A stretch of DNA of 64,000 nucleotides from Perognathus longimembris pacificus (Eukaryota > Chordata > Mammalia > Rodentia > Heteromyidae). The DNA lies in contig NC_063188.1 of assembly GCF_023159225.1 (NCBI RefSeq), positions 11,677,086 to 11,741,085 of the forward strand. Direction: 5' to 3'. Under the pieces are notes generated by a model. It did not search any database and was not told the DNA's origin. It saw only the letters and a program-made list of their open reading frames with translations. Below are positions 10,680 to 23,269 of the stretch, piece by piece (the first letter of the stretch is position 1; each line of letters begins with the position of its first letter). The position numbers and the translations under genes are program-made.

Positions 10680-11370
10680 GGCAACAAAAAATTCAGAAAG
10701 GGTCAAAGTAACTGAATATTGAGCCCAGATGCCTCCTAATAGACAAATGGATTGAGAAAATGTGGTATATATAAACAATGGATATTGTACTATTCATAAG
10801 GAAATTGAAAGACTTGGAATAATTGTAGGTGAAGTAAACCAGACTTAGAGAACACTGGTTGCATGGTTTCCCTCATTTGTGGGAACTAGAATGTGCCTCT
10901 AAATCCATATGTAAACACATTGGGTGGTATGCAAATGGTTACAAATGAATTAACTGACATGTGGCTTAAATAGTATAATTCTTTAGAAAGACTAAGTCAA
11001 AACCCAGCAAATAAGTACCAGGAAATGGGTATTTGCAAGAGGAGATGGGGCCAAAGGGAGAGAGGTAGATGAATTAAGGGGGATGGGGGAGAAATCAGTC
11101 AAGAGTTCATGGTATATACAACAAAATTAAGAAAAATAAGGGAAGGGGTGAGTTGAAGGAAGGTGAAATGTTTAAGTGATAACACAGATCAAGATGTATT
11201 GTATATATAAACTGCTTGGTTAAATGGCAAAAAATTCAATACATATAATGCTGAAAGAGGTGACATTAATCAAGATGCACTGTATGCTTACACTGCTCTG
11301 TTGAATGGCAATTCCTTTGCCCAACTATTCATGATAATACAAATAAAAGTTTCAATAAATAAAAATAGAC
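10680..11370 (+). mobile_element. older L1 3' end (ORF2 end plus 3' UTR)
   Basis: 'gatgcctcctaatagac', 'aatgtggtatatataaacaa' and 'gtgaagtaaaccagactta' are the broken ORF2 C-terminal coding region. A long 3' UTR with 'gatcaagatgcactgtatg' follows. The tail region is partly duplicated (11190-11240 and 11262-11312). Confidence 0.65.
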
Positions 11371-11601
11371 TGATTTGATGGCAAAAAGTCACTGGCAATG
11401 TTAGAAAAGTACTGCTTGTGTCATAAGGGAGCACTGCTCCCAGTGTAAGGGAATTAACCAGCATCTTGTAGGTTTGGAATTAGAAACAAAACAACAAAAG
11501 GTGAGAAGTAAGGAAGTAAAACAAGCATTCAAGTCAAATATTGATATCTTGAGGTTAAGAATATTTATGTGGGAGAACAAATACAAAAAATAACACAAAA
11601 G

Positions 11602-11814
11602 GGGCTGGGGATATAGCCTAGTGGCAAGAGTGCCTGCCTCGGATACACGAGGCCCTAGGTTCGATTCCCCAGCACCACATATACAGAAAACGGCCAGAAG
11701 CGGCGCTGTGGCTCAAGTGGCAGAGTGCTAGCCTTGAGCAAAAAGAAGCCAGGGACAGTGCTCAGGCCCTGAGTCCAAGGCCCACGACTGGCCAAAATAA
11801 ATAAATAAATAAAT
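11602..11814 (+). mobile_element. IDL-Geo-type SINE, copy 5
   Basis: Young 'ggggatatagcctagtgg' left half with an AAAT-repeat tail (11795-11816). Perfect 15-bp duplications 'aaaataacacaaaag' at 11587-11601 and 11815-11829. Confidence 0.95.
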
Positions 11815-12189
11815 AAAATAACACAAAAGAGTCAAAGAGATGCAAAAGGTCATCTATATTTGTGAGGACATGGGGAGGAATACTTGAAAACAAGATTTGG
11901 AGAAATAGAAGGTAAATTAGAAATCCTGTTCCCCAAGAAGTTAGCATAGAAACTGAAGAGTACACATGGAATGGTGAGCTTTGAGGGACTCCACTTCCTT
12001 ATTAACAATTCTCTCCAAATCATTGCTCTCATGTCAGAACCCTTCAAGGCCACCTCAGGCAAGCTACAATCTCTGTACATTTTTCTCCCAGAAAAAAAAA
12101 AAAAAACGTCATGATATTTATTTAGATTCTTTATCACTTTCTCCCCACAGATCTCTACTCTATCTTGTCCCATTTTCTTAGACCTCCAC

Positions 12190-12495
12190 ACCATGGTAAT
12201 TCCAAGTACCCTTCTGCCTTTATGCAAGTCTAACATTTCCTGACGTGTTCATTTCCTAAAGGCAACTTAACCTGGCTATCTCAGAAGATTCTGTCCCTCC
12301 TTTGACCTTCTTCAGCACTTCTCTGTATTCTTCATTTGCTCGTTGTCTGTTACCTTTTATTGTTATTTATCTTTAATGTGAATCTTTTCTTTCTCCAAGT
12401 GGATTATAAGCTCCTTGGCTGCCTTATTCATCTTCATATTGGCAGTAATGAGCACACAGGAAGCGCTCAATAACTGGCTGTTGTTGATGATGATT
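12190..12495 (+). mobile_element. L2-like LINE 3' end
   Basis: 'ggattataagctccttggct', then 'gccttattcatcttc', then 'gcgctcaataactggctg' follow the order of the mammalian L2 3' terminus. Diverged, as expected for L2. Confidence 0.65.
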
Positions 12496-13943
12496 ACAAC
12501 AAATTGAATTGAGGAATAGTGTCACCAAACCATGGCAATCTGGTGAGTCACCCTTATCACTGTAGGGAGAGACGTATCAAGGAAATAGAAATACTTGCAT
12601 TATACTGACAGGTAATACGAAAGTGACACGAAAGTCACAGTACCTCTATCTCCATGCTGATCTACTTGAACATATCATACCCAACCTTTGTATAACAGTT
12701 TTCTAAATCTTCAGCTAATTCAAGTTTGATTGTTCTCTGATAAAAGCTTAGTCTTATTTAAAAAAATCCTTCGCACTACATAATTTAATCTGGATAACAT
12801 ACTCTATTTATGATGTGTGGACCCGGGCCAGTTGTGGTCTGCTGGGATTGCATAATAATTACCAGTGCCATGAAGTAGAGCTAAGGATTTGAAATAAATA
12901 AAGGGTCATTATAGGTGATCATTTGTAGAATGATGTGATAGAAGTAACTTCATAATGTCTACCTATTTTGGGTATAGATTGAGGGAAACATGTTATGAAA
13001 CTCTTTGTAATATTTGTGATGAATCCTGCATTCACAGAATTTCTCACCAAAGTAATCTGAGTCAGTCAAAGCTTGGTTCTCAGCACAGTTGTTAAAAAGA
13101 CTTTTCCTAACACTCTCAGGAGCTGTAATGTGGGCACATGAGACAATTTGTCTAATCCTGGACAAAGGACCTAGTAACACAAAAACAGATGCACAAAACT
13201 GTACTAGCAACAAAAGTATCATATAGTGTATAGGGAAAACAAAATCAGCTGTGCAAGAGCGTTCTGCAAAAGTACTCTATATATGCTATTGTATATATAG
13301 CAAGTCACAGAGTTACTACATCCTATTTTGATCATGCATGGCCAAGAAATGTAACAAAAATCAAAATGCATGTCAAAAATGAAAATTTTACATTCTTATG
13401 GGCATGTTTGGTAGTTCATCTGATGCAGAAAAGCTATCAGAATTGTCAGTTGTGCTTAAATCATTGTATGATCTGCTGTGCATTTCCTCTCACAAAAAAC
13501 CTTTCATTCACTGGTTTTAGCATATATTGACGATCCTTGATAGGCTAATTATTACATTGGAGATGGAAAAATAGTGTTTGTAATACTATCTTCCTTTCTA
13601 CATTTGATAATTAGTACTACTCTGGAAAGAAGAGCTTTCTTTCATACCCAACCATATTCCCATCCCCACCCATTCAAGTACATTACTTCAAACTCATCAA
13701 TCATTTTAAATCAATACACTACAAACCATTACCAAGATCATTCTTTGTGATGAAAAAATTGTATGAAATCTGACAAGTGTAAACCCTTTACTTGAACCCC
13801 AGTATGCTCTGACTTGACTTTATGAGTGGTTGAGTACTTCCTTTCTTCAATCATGAAAGAATGTTCCAACTCACCTTGTGCCTTCCACGCTCTAGCTCTA
13901 AAAATAGTCATTTATCCAAGGGGCTCTTGTTTCCATTGTCAGT
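12496..13943. other. unique sequence, no gene recognised
   Basis: About 1.4 kb with no identifiable element. It contains a small direct repeat (12617-12636, 'acgaaagtgacacgaaagtc'). Open frames are short and lack splice context. Confidence 0.4.
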
Positions 13944-13957
13944 GGAAAATGGTTTTT

Positions 13958-14168
13958 TGTTTTTTTTTTTTTTTTGGCCAGTCCTGGGCCTTGGACTCAG
14001 GGCCTGAGCACTGTCCCTGGCTTCTTCCTGCTCAAGGTTAGCACTCTGCCACTTGAGCCACAGCGCCGCTTCTGGCCGTTTTCTATATATGTGGTGCTGG
14101 GGAATCGAACCTAGGGCCTCGTGTATCCGAGGCAGGCACTCTTGCCACTAGGCTATATCCCCAGCCCC
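13958..14168 (-). mobile_element. IDL-Geo-type SINE, copy 6 (young form)
   Basis: Antisense full-length dimer. Perfect 14-bp duplications 'ggaaaatggttttt' at 13944-13957 and 14169-14182. Confidence 0.95.
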
Positions 14169-14182
14169 GGAAAATGGTTTTT

Positions 14183-14755
14183 AGAAACAAATACTTAAGT
14201 CCTATGTGAGCTCATTGCTACTGAAGTGTCAATACTTCTAAGATCTTTGAGTGTCTGAAAGTAGGAAAATATATGTACATAAAAATGAATTCATACTGAT
14301 ATTTTTTATTCAGAGTTAATAATATTATAAGGCCTTCCTTACTTTTGGTTACTTTACCATCACATATATTTTCTTTTTTTAATTTAACTTTTTCTTTTGA
14401 TTATGTCCTCTCTAACACATATTTATATAGGGTTGTGGATTTTCAAATTCTGTTCACAGGTCCATGGACATCACATGTATTTTCTTACATTACCAAAGAA
14501 TCTTGGTTTTTAATAACATTAATAAATGTACTCATTTGCTTCATCCTACAATATACATAAATGCACAAATATAATATATTACATATAATATGTTATGTAT
14601 AATAAGCCTTAATATATATTACATGTTATATATATTATATCAAATATACGAGTATTGATACTAAAGTTACTAAGTAAATTAAGTGATTACTTTTCAGCTT
14701 ATTTTGCTCATAGAATGTATTCTACTAATGATATTTGTAAGAAAAGAACTATATT
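14183..14755. other. unique and A/T-rich sequence
   Basis: 14565-14650 is A/T low-complexity (alternating ATA and TAT). No gene seen. Confidence 0.4.
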
Positions 14756-14935
14756 CAAAAGGATCCTCACAAAAATAAAAAACTGCTGTACAATCCAGCA
14801 ATCCTGTCACTGGGGGTATTTCCAAAGGAAATGAAATCAGAATATCAAAGAAGCATTTGCATTCATGTGTTTATTTGCAATACTATCAACAAAACCTGAG
14901 ATTATAAAATCAAATTAAGTGCATGTTGATATATA
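14756..14935 (+). mobile_element. ancient L1 ORF2 fragment
   Basis: 'acaatccagcaatcctgtc', 'ccaaaggaaatgaaatcag' and 'catttgcattcatgtg' are the conserved L1 ORF2 C-terminal coding stretch, with frames broken. Confidence 0.65.
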
Positions 14936-14945
14936 TCGTTCATAT

Positions 14946-14947
<2 letters not shown>

Positions 14948-14985
<38 letters not shown>
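14948..14985. repeat. TG microsatellite
   Basis: About 19 TG units between two L1 fragments. Confidence 0.95.
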
Positions 14986-14988
<3 letters not shown>

Positions 14989-15004
14989 GATATGAGGACA
15001 TTAG

Positions 15005-15640
15005 GAAAGGTACCTCATACACTGTTGGTGGGAATATATCACTATCCCTACCACCCTACAATCCAGCAATAAGAACTCGTGCACATCTATCTGAGGAATG
15101 TAACTTTGGATACAATACAGGCATTAAACATCCTTGTTCATGGTAGCACTATGTTACTCAACCATAAAGAAAAATGAAATTTTGCCATTTTCAGGGAAAT
15201 ATATAGATCTGGAAACTATCTTATTGAGCAAAGTAATTCAGGCTCAGAAGGGCAAAAGTCACATATTTTCTCTCATATGTATATATTAGACCCCCAAAGT
15301 AAACATACATATATAATACAGGATATATAGATACTGTGAAGTGTCTTTGAACATTTAAACACTTTAAAAAATGAAAATAGAAAGTTGCAATATATACTGT
15401 CTGGATAATGGGGGTATAGATACTAGTAAGAGGGACATAGGTAAACAAAGTGGGTATAGGAAAGTGAATATATACAAGAGAAAAAAATGAAGCCATCAAG
15501 TTTGCTGATATAGATTTGGGAAGGGGAAGGGAGGAGGGAGTGAGATGGAGGAGTTGAGTCTGATCAAGCCATAGGCATATATGGACTTGTCAAAATGAAA
15601 CCCTCTTGTATGACTAATTGATGCCAACAGAAATACTCAG
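15005..15640 (+). mobile_element. second old L1 3' end
   Basis: It restarts at 'acactgttggtgggaata', upstream in L1 order of the point where the previous fragment began, so this is a separate copy. It runs through 'gaaatatatagatctgga' and a purine-rich tract (15515-15555) to a tail near 15640. Confidence 0.6.
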
Positions 15641-15722
15641 CATGAAAAGAAAATATGACACATGCATACACATACAGAGACTACAGTCTACCTTACAGAC
15701 TACCTTAAGAGTGGTATTCTGG

Positions 15723-15921
15723 GGCTGGGAATATGGCCTAGTGGCACGAGCGCCTGCCTTGTATACATGAAGCCTTGGGTTCGATTCCCCAGCGCCACAT
15801 ATATAGAAAACGGCCAGAAGTGATGCTGTGGCTCAGTGGTAGAGTGCTAGCCTTGAGCAAAAAGAAGCCAGGGACAGTGCTCAGACCCTGAGTCCAAGCC
15901 CCAGGACTGGCAAAAAAAAAA
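15723..15921 (+). mobile_element. IDL-Geo-type SINE, copy 7
   Basis: Full-length dimer. Perfect duplications 'agtggtattctgg' at 15710-15722 and 15922-15934. It is the last IDL-Geo copy before a 13-kb gap. Confidence 0.94.
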
Positions 15922-15934
15922 AGTGGTATTCTGG

Positions 15935-16150
15935 CTAAGTAGTGGTAGTTCCTACCTAAAATCCTAGCTACTGAAAAGACTGAGGCCTGGAGGTTTGTCA
16001 ATCAGCCAGCCTAGGAAGAAAACTCCACTAGAGAGCATGTCCAATTAACCAGCAAAAAGCCAAATGAGAGACGTGGTTCAAGTGGTAAAGGCATGAGCAA
16101 GAAAACCAAGGGAGTTCAAAGCCCAGAGCTCAAACATTAGTACAGCCAAA
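15935..16150 (+). mobile_element. diverged B1-like/Geo SINE
   Basis: 'aaaatcctagctactgaaaa', 'gacgtggttcaagtgg' and 'cagagctcaaacattagtac' preserve both halves. Confidence 0.7.
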
Positions 16151-16179
16151 AGAAGGATGTGCTAATTAAACCAGTGTGA

Positions 16180-16290
16180 TCATTACATATTGCATACATG
16201 TATTGAAATGTCACATTATGTCCTATTGATATGTACAATTATTATGGGTCAAGTTCTAACAAAATACATTTAAAATGACAATAATGGTAT
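16180..16290 (+). mobile_element. L1M-like 3' terminus
   Basis: 'gaaatgtcacattatgtcc' and 'gatatgtacaattattatgg' match the generic terminus of mammalian L1M/L1P elements. A similar end is at 25483-25570. Confidence 0.6.
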
Positions 16291-16849
16291 AAATTGCAGT
16301 ATAACATGCTATGATTGCACATAAATAAGAATATTTTACAGTAAAAATTCAGGTACATAACATCCCACATCCACTTACACAGCCCTCAGCCTTCAAGAAC
16401 TTTCAGAAGTTGGAATGAATTAGAACAAATACTACGCTACTATTAAGATACATTTTTCTGAAATTCCATCATAGAGCTAAAATATTCATCCAGCTGAGAA
16501 CCCTTTCTTCACAGTAACACTACCATAATATGATTAATAGTGAATTTCCTTAACATTTCAAAATCCTTTAATGATAGATCATTTGTTGAACTCCAATCTT
16601 TCTCCTGAATTGTGGACTTTAGCACAGACCGTACCATTTCTTTACCTATAGTTATCATTGAGTTTATTTTAATGTAGGAAAGCCTATGTTCACAGGCACA
16701 CGTTTCTACTGGAAGAATATAGTTAACATTGAGACTTTAACATATACTCTGACATGAGAGCGTCATTAACTACCTCAAGAACCTTATTCAGATTTTTACA
16801 CCATGATTAACGTCTTTGACTCTTTAACAACCTAGCATTACTACACAAC

Positions 16850-17035
16850 ACCATGCTTCTCAAAATGAGAGTGAGAAAGCCCATTGAAAATGTGTAATCC
16901 AGGGACCCAGGACATCAGTAACTTTTAGGAATTCACTAGAAATGCACAATCTCAGATAATACTCCAGACCTCTGCATTCAAAATCTGTATTTCCATGAGC
17001 TATCCTAGGCATTAATGTAACAATGTAAGAGAGGA
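16850..17035 (+). mobile_element. MER5-like hAT DNA transposon remnant
   Basis: 'catgcttctcaaaatgag', 'gaaatgcacaatctcaga' and 'tactccagacctctgcattc' follow the order of MER5-type non-autonomous hAT elements. Diverged; family from memory. Confidence 0.45.
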
Positions 17036-18507
17036 ATATCAGTATCATGCTAAGCAGGAATATTCTGACTAATCAATAGGTTGACAGTCATCACAGTGGT
17101 TGGTACTGAAATGTAAGAAGATGGAGATGGATGGAGTCACCGTGTGAGGGATAGTTTTTTAAAAGATTGTTTTATTTTTTTTTTAAATGGGACCACAAAG
17201 CTAGAGATTTTGTTCTTCCAAATAGCCATGGAGGTTTTGTAAATCCTTCTCATACAAAAGAATGGAGCAGAAAAGCAAGGGAAGATAAGAGGAAGACATA
17301 AAGAAATTATGGCAGAAAACATGAAAAGTCAGAACACAACACCCTTATTGTCGTTGGAGTACAAATCAGTGATTATAAGATTATGAGTAAAGTGTCCATT
17401 AAGAGCAATGGTTCATACGTAGTACAATACTGCTTCTCCTTTCTCTCCATTTTTCTCTAGTGACTGTGAGCTTCCTAAACACTGCACACACCTGATGATA
17501 TTAGTGATGTGAAACTTTTCTCCATGATATGCTCTGCACGAATTCATCTTGCATTTTCTTGATTAATTAAAACTTGTCATAAGGCATCATAGGAGTGTGT
17601 GTGTGTGTGTGTGCGTGCGCGTGTGTGTGTGTGTGTGCATGTGTTTGCAACTGCAAGGAGGGCGGTCAAGTACTTATCTAATAAGAAAAATGTAGCAGTT
17701 AAGATGTAAGATTTACAGCCTTAAACACAGAACTAAAGGGCACCAGTGAAATCCTTTGACATTCATATTATCTTTATCGTATGTCTTTATTGATTTCTAA
17801 TTCAAGGCAGTCAATAACCTCTCATTGCCCTTACAATGAGAAATTGCCCCAAACTGAATTGAAGCATCTAAATCTACTCTAATATTTATTCATTATCTAT
17901 AAGGTTGAGGTTGAAGAGAGACAGAGACACAGAAAGAGACAGGAACAGATAGAGTAATTAAATGATGCTAGAATTTGTAGCACTTCCTGAAACAGACCGA
18001 GACCATATAGACCTTATTCCACCTTCTATTTTATCAGGGAAGAGATTAGTTATTTTTCCCAATTTGTGGGAAAATGAAATCCTCTCGTAGCTCTTACTCT
18101 CTATAGCTTCCCTTTCAGTCCTTGTTTAGCATCATAGGAAGGAAGGCAGTTTTCACCTGAATTTTCAATAATCCTATCAAAAGAAAGAGAAGCCCAGAAG
18201 AAATATGAAGACCACTGTTGGTGCCCATAAATAGCATGGAGTGGGCCCAGCTATTTCTTTTAATAAAGAAATATGTAAATTAGTCTCACAGGGTAATACT
18301 AAAATTGGTTTCCCCCTTGTACAAAACCATGAAGATATTTATATATAATTTATCTTTCTAAGTTGTCATGGGGCAAAAGACCACTTGCTGTGCAGCAGGC
18401 TTCTCTTGCTACTTAGAGAGAATTACGTGATTAAATAGAGACCTGCAAAGTTTTGAACAAGCACTGGAGGAGAAAAGGTTTCCTCTTCAAGCCTTAATGA
18501 AGTGAGC
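17036..18507. other. unique sequence
   Basis: Apart from the TG tract I find no transposon, RNA gene or coding exon. It starts the repeat-poor core. Confidence 0.45.
17595..17640. repeat. TG microsatellite with CG interruptions
   Basis: TG units broken by 'gcgtgcgcg', an alternating purine-pyrimidine tract. Confidence 0.95.
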
Positions 18508-18734
18508 TCATTCCTCCTCCAACATCAACTTAGCCTTGTGTAGTTTGTTTTCTCGCGGGTTAATCACTGACCAGAGCCACAGTGCGGACCACCAGTTTCC
18601 AATAAACCATAAAAGGCCGATCACCAGCCATTGTGCTTTTCTGTAGGGCTTAGTAGACAGCAGCTGAATAAACCCGTTCAAAGTCAGAACAGTCAAGCAG
18701 GAGCACAGGCCCCAACTAGGGCCTCTGGTGAATC
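18508..18734 (-). CDS. candidate terminal coding exon of an unidentified membrane protein
   Basis: Read on the minus strand, 'ttaatttgcttttcag' is a plausible splice acceptor. It is followed by 227 bases open in one frame (phase: two bases before the first complete codon) to a TGA at 18508-18510. The predicted 75 residues hold two hydrophobic stretches. One is 'CSCLTVLTLNGFIQLL'; the other is Trp-rich, 'LVIGLLWFIGNWWSALWLW'. A charged tail ending EEE follows. This is the pattern of the last membrane spans and cytosolic tail of a multi-pass protein. I do not recognise the gene. Seventy-five open codons can arise by chance in this much sequence, and no upstream exon was found. A single exon of a gene lying mostly beyond the window, or chance, both remain possible. 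Confidence 0.25.
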
Positions 18735-21700
18735 CTGAAAAGCAAATTAATTTATTAGGACATAATTGATAGTACGTGCAAATACACTAGCCAAAGACTC
18801 CCCCATGCTCATTTTGGCAGCATTAAATATGGGGTAGTTCATGAATAGTGTTCTGGGAAAGCAACATGATGATAAATATCCAATTATTACTTACTGTTTT
18901 CCATACTTGTGATCTTATATGCAGACCAATGCCTCTGCTTTCAGGGTTTTGAGAAAATCCAGAGGGAAAGAAAAGACCTAATAGGGTGTGATTCCTCTGA
19001 ATTGAGCTTTAACTAAAGGCTGATGCAAGGGAAATACACCCAGAAAGAGAATTGCTTGAATATGCAGGAAAGGGAGGATACAAAATATATCCATTCTGTT
19101 TTCATGCAAATGCACATGCTCTTTATCTTTTGCAGATTTTCCCAGTGTGGTAGTCTCTTCAAAGCTTTGTGTAAACATGCTCTAAACAAAGTCCTGCCTC
19201 TCACCTGACAAGGTAAAGGCTATCCATAGGGTAGCACAAATCTCCGCCATTCATCGGTGAATGAGCTACTGGCTGTATGGGGTCCGCTGGCCGTGGCTCA
19301 CTTTAGTTTTTGCCTTTTCCTCAAACTTGCCTTGGAAATTACTGCCAACTAGAATGCTCCCAGTGGGTCACAAGTTGAGGTTGAGCAATCTTTCCTGACA
19401 TTCAACACTGGAAAGACTCCATCAGTCTATTTCTGATGTGACTCTACAGGTTAAGAAACCAAAACAAGAAGGAGGAAAAACATTCCCTGGTAATAAATGA
19501 ATGAATGAACGAATGAACACAACCCCTCCTTTACCAGCTTGGTGTGCAGTGCTTTTGAAGTCACAACATCAGTATGCATAGGGAATATTAAAATGTCTAA
19601 ATTGTGCCATTTTTCTCCAAAGGGTCTTTGAAGCAATCTTTGAAGACAGGATCCCCCTTTGTGCTTGTAAACAAAGGCAGCCTCTCCCATCTCCAAGTCC
19701 TCCCCTCGCCCCTGAGGCTGATAGGTGAGGAAAAGGCGGATGCCTTCATTTCCTATATTCATCAACAAGGATTTTCTTCTGAGAAGTCTCAGATCTGTGG
19801 ACAATTCATTGTCACTGAAGAGTTATGTTTATCTTCACACACAGGAGTTTCTTCTAACATCTTTCAACTGATTGTTTTCAATTGTGTTGGTAAAGAGTCT
19901 GGGGCTTTCCAAGTTATTTGCTGTGGGTTAAGTCTGGGATATGATCGTAAAGGCAGAGGTAAGAGGAGGCTTACTCCATCTGCTCTGGTCAGTTTCTTTT
20001 CTCCAGCTGGCATCACAGTGTCATTTCTATTCTCCACACTCTTGGAGTTTCTGACAGCTAAGGCTGCCAGATAAATGATCATTCCAGATACATTTGGGAT
20101 GCATGATATGCCATAGAAAGCAAGCAATTAGAGTGACCCTTAGGATCCTTTGAGAAATTAGGATAGAGGAGTTGATGTATGTATCCCCTAAATGTTTTCT
20201 TTCCAGATCCTGATGAGTTGGCAATCAGCTTGAGGCTGTTTTATAGCTTGGAGTAGCAGAGGAACTTAGATCAACAGAGCTGATATTTCGTTTCAAAGTC
20301 TATACAGTTGTTCTGAGGCTTGACTATTGCCCTTTGGCTACCAAAAGCAGATAACTACAAGTAATGACCTTCCAAATAAAAGGGCACTTTGGAAAAGGCA
20401 GAGAAGAATTTTAATCCAACTGGTAGACAATATATTTGCATTATCCAAAGTAATCAAAGTCTAAAAAGAATCTAAGGGAACTTCAAAGGGAAAAAAGCTA
20501 GGTATCCAATGACTCTTTCAAAGACACCTAGTCCATGGAGAAACCTTCCCACAGAGAGCATGGCCCACTGATGTGCAAGGGAGAAAGGTGTCATCAGGAG
20601 CAATTAGAGCCTGGATCATGAAAAAATATTTGCAACTCACCTGACCCCCAACACAACTCAAGCTGAAGGTCAAACCAGCATGCAAAGCCAAAGAGGAACT
20701 ACTGTGAATCATTTGTTTGTGTCACATTTACTAGGCAGCTTCTTGGAGGCTACTTTTATTCACAGTTTTGCAATGCAGATGCCAAAAACTTGGTGTTTGT
20801 GCAGAATTTGCTATTTTCCGTTTATTTCTCTCACCTGCACACCCCATGGGGACTCACTGATTGCTTTAATTCTAACATTTGGAGTGGAACCCATTCATGA
20901 AACTTTCTGGCTGTGTGATTCAAACGAAGGCTTCTCTTTCCTCTTTTTGTTCTCACAAGAAAATCAATTCACTTGAAGAGCCTCTTAATCCCATTTTTGC
21001 AATCAACAATTGCCACTTGTATATCGCTCTAATAGATTAAGAAGTGGGATGATGCGGTTGTCTGGTCTAATTCAACCCTATTCAGGTAGCTGTAGCCCGA
21101 GGCACTTTGTAGTGCCAAGTGCAGAGCTCAACAGGAAGACTTTTGCTATCATAATTTCCTGTGGAGCTATGCACTGCCCCCACTGTGGAGCCTGAATTAC
21201 TTTGAATTAGGCCCGACAACCACAGAGAGTCGAAATCCAGCAAGCAACAATAACCAACTCTTTGAGCATGACTTGCATGGGTTATTTTTTTCTTTGCATT
21301 AGCAAAGAAAGGAGGAATTTCAAAATGCACATCTATTTAAATGACAGCAACCTGCCATAAATCAAGTGTGAAACAAAAGAGGGGAAAAAAAACAGTTGAA
21401 GTGAGAGAGAAGTTGGAGTGGAGGAAAAATTAATCAAAACAGTTTTCAAAAACTTCATCATTTGAGCCTGTGAAAAATTTCAGGCCTACACTATCACCAT
21501 GACAACACCGAGCAAGCCCGTGTCGGATAACCACATCAGCAAGGGACTGTGTTATAAGGATGAAACCCTCAAATATTTACCCAAAGTTCAAGTTTTACTT
21601 CTCAATGGTTTTTTTTCAAATCACAAGAATAAAAAAATGTAAATACACAAAACTACCCAATCTTTTTATTTTGATGCCTTGATAAAGGCAGATGAATGTA

Positions 21701-23265
21701 AGCACATCTTCCTGTGTGATGATTAAAATGATCATGTCACGAAGGCCATTGTAAATCCTGTGCAGGTATCACATCAGGTAGACAGTGTTTGACTCAAGAA
21801 GCAACTGGTACAAGTGGCAGACCCAAGCCACGATTCAGTCACACAATCATTAGCAGATTCCAAGATCACGAAATTAGAAACGTGCTTAAATGCATTCTTC
21901 CCAAAGATCCCAGTTAAAGAAAATGTTCTAGGTGAGGAACCTGAGCTCTGGGTTCTATTGATGTAACTCCTTAATTATTACTGACATGGCCCCAAAATGA
22001 ATTCAATCTAAATAAATATAGGTTTCTCTTCTTAAGAGTTCCAATCTCTATTTCTACTCTTTTACCTTTCTGTGTTCAGAAAATAAAGAGAACAAAGAGG
22101 GAGTCCCACTGATTCAAAACTAGCAGAACAGCCAAACAACAGGGCACAACTGTTCTCTCATGCATGACTGGGATTAGGATAAAAGCAGAAAAAGACTTCT
22201 GAGAAAAAGAAAACAACAAAAGAAACAGGAGTGCTGACAAAACTTTTTTTCTTTCTATTGAGGCAAAAGGAGGAGGGGGGGAGGAAAGAACTGCTTTAAA
22301 AAAGAGAGAAGAAGAAAGATTAACAAACAGAACTAAGGGCTTTCACCTCCTGTTTTACTTTTAGCCCAATCTGGTCAGAGAAACAAAACTCAGAAGCAAA
22401 GTGGATGATAACCTAAGACACTTTAGTAATTTTCACTCTCAGAAAAGGAACAATGCTTACTAAGAGCCCTCCTTACAGTTATCAGTTCATTATTTGCTTA
22501 GTTATTTTCGATGTAGGCCGCTTCTCCAGACCATTGGAATTTTCCTCTGCACAAGGGGAAATCGGAGGAAAGCAGAGGAGCTTTTGCATTTGGAAATCAC
22601 ATTCACAAATTAAACATAATTGTTTAAAAAAAAAAACAGACTGACCCCAAGGTCAATGCCACCAGCGTGGTATCACTGGATGGCTGGAAGGATTCAAAGC
22701 TCAGGCAACTGCAAACTTTGATTCAGAGCTCCTCACAAAGGCTTTCAGATCAGTCATAGTCCACTGTGACTCCCCTAAGCCTGCTCTGCTAGCATCTGTA
22801 CAGATCCCATTCGACACTAATGATCACAGGATGAAGTAGAACACCAATTTCCATAAGGTTTCCACCTATACCTCTAAGATTGTCAAAGATACCAATTAAA
22901 GAGGAATCTAGTTCCTACTTCACTGCTACTGAGCATCCTGAGTTTAAAAAGTACTGCAGCATGCAGAAATGAGAATCTTGATGTTTCAAAATACATTTCA
23001 GTTATGAAAGAGCCAACAGTCATAGACCTACTTCTCGATTGAATGTCAATGCAAATAAAGTAATGGAAGCTGAAATTTGAATGAAAGTCTGTGTTTAAAT
23101 TGTACCATCTATTGCCAGAAGAAGTACCTTTGATGCACACAAGGCTGTAGAACAAATATTGCTACACTACAGGTGATAAGATAAAATTATGTTTAGATGT
23201 CTAATATAGTGTTTCATTGCACTTCTACATTCTAATGAATACACCTAAGGAAAATGTCTTTGCCA
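18735..23265. other. repeat-poor block, possible regulatory sequence
   Basis: About 4.5 kb with no SINE, L1 or LTR that I can recognise, in a window where a SINE otherwise occurs every 1-2 kb. It is somewhat more GC-rich near 19.2-21.3 kb and contains a foldback at 21056-21221. A 156-codon frame at 19604-20074 overlaps open frames on the other strand and has no family features, so I do not call it a gene. Resistance to insertions would fit conserved enhancers or an unseen gene, but constraint is not demonstrated. Confidence 0.4.
21056..21221. repeat. imperfect inverted repeat, 31-bp arms
   Basis: Arms at 21056-21086 and 21191-21221 match at about 25 of 31 positions after reverse complementing. 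They share 'ggttgtc', 'ctaattcaa' and 'attcagg' and are separated by a 104-bp spacer. It could be a foldback DNA element or paired binding sites for a homeodomain-type factor (TAATT core). It belongs to no family I know. Confidence 0.7.
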
Positions 23266-23269
23266 ACCT

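Noticed and set aside
19604..20074. 156-codon plus-strand frame
   Set aside because: Open frames of similar length overlap on the minus strand, there is no recognisable domain or splice context, and this length is not surprising in a GC-richer 64-kb window.
20027..20224. Possible upstream exon for the candidate at 18508-18734
   Set aside because: A 'ggagtaagc' donor-like site exists at the end of the frame at 19864-20127, but no convincing acceptor in a matching phase, so I did not join them.
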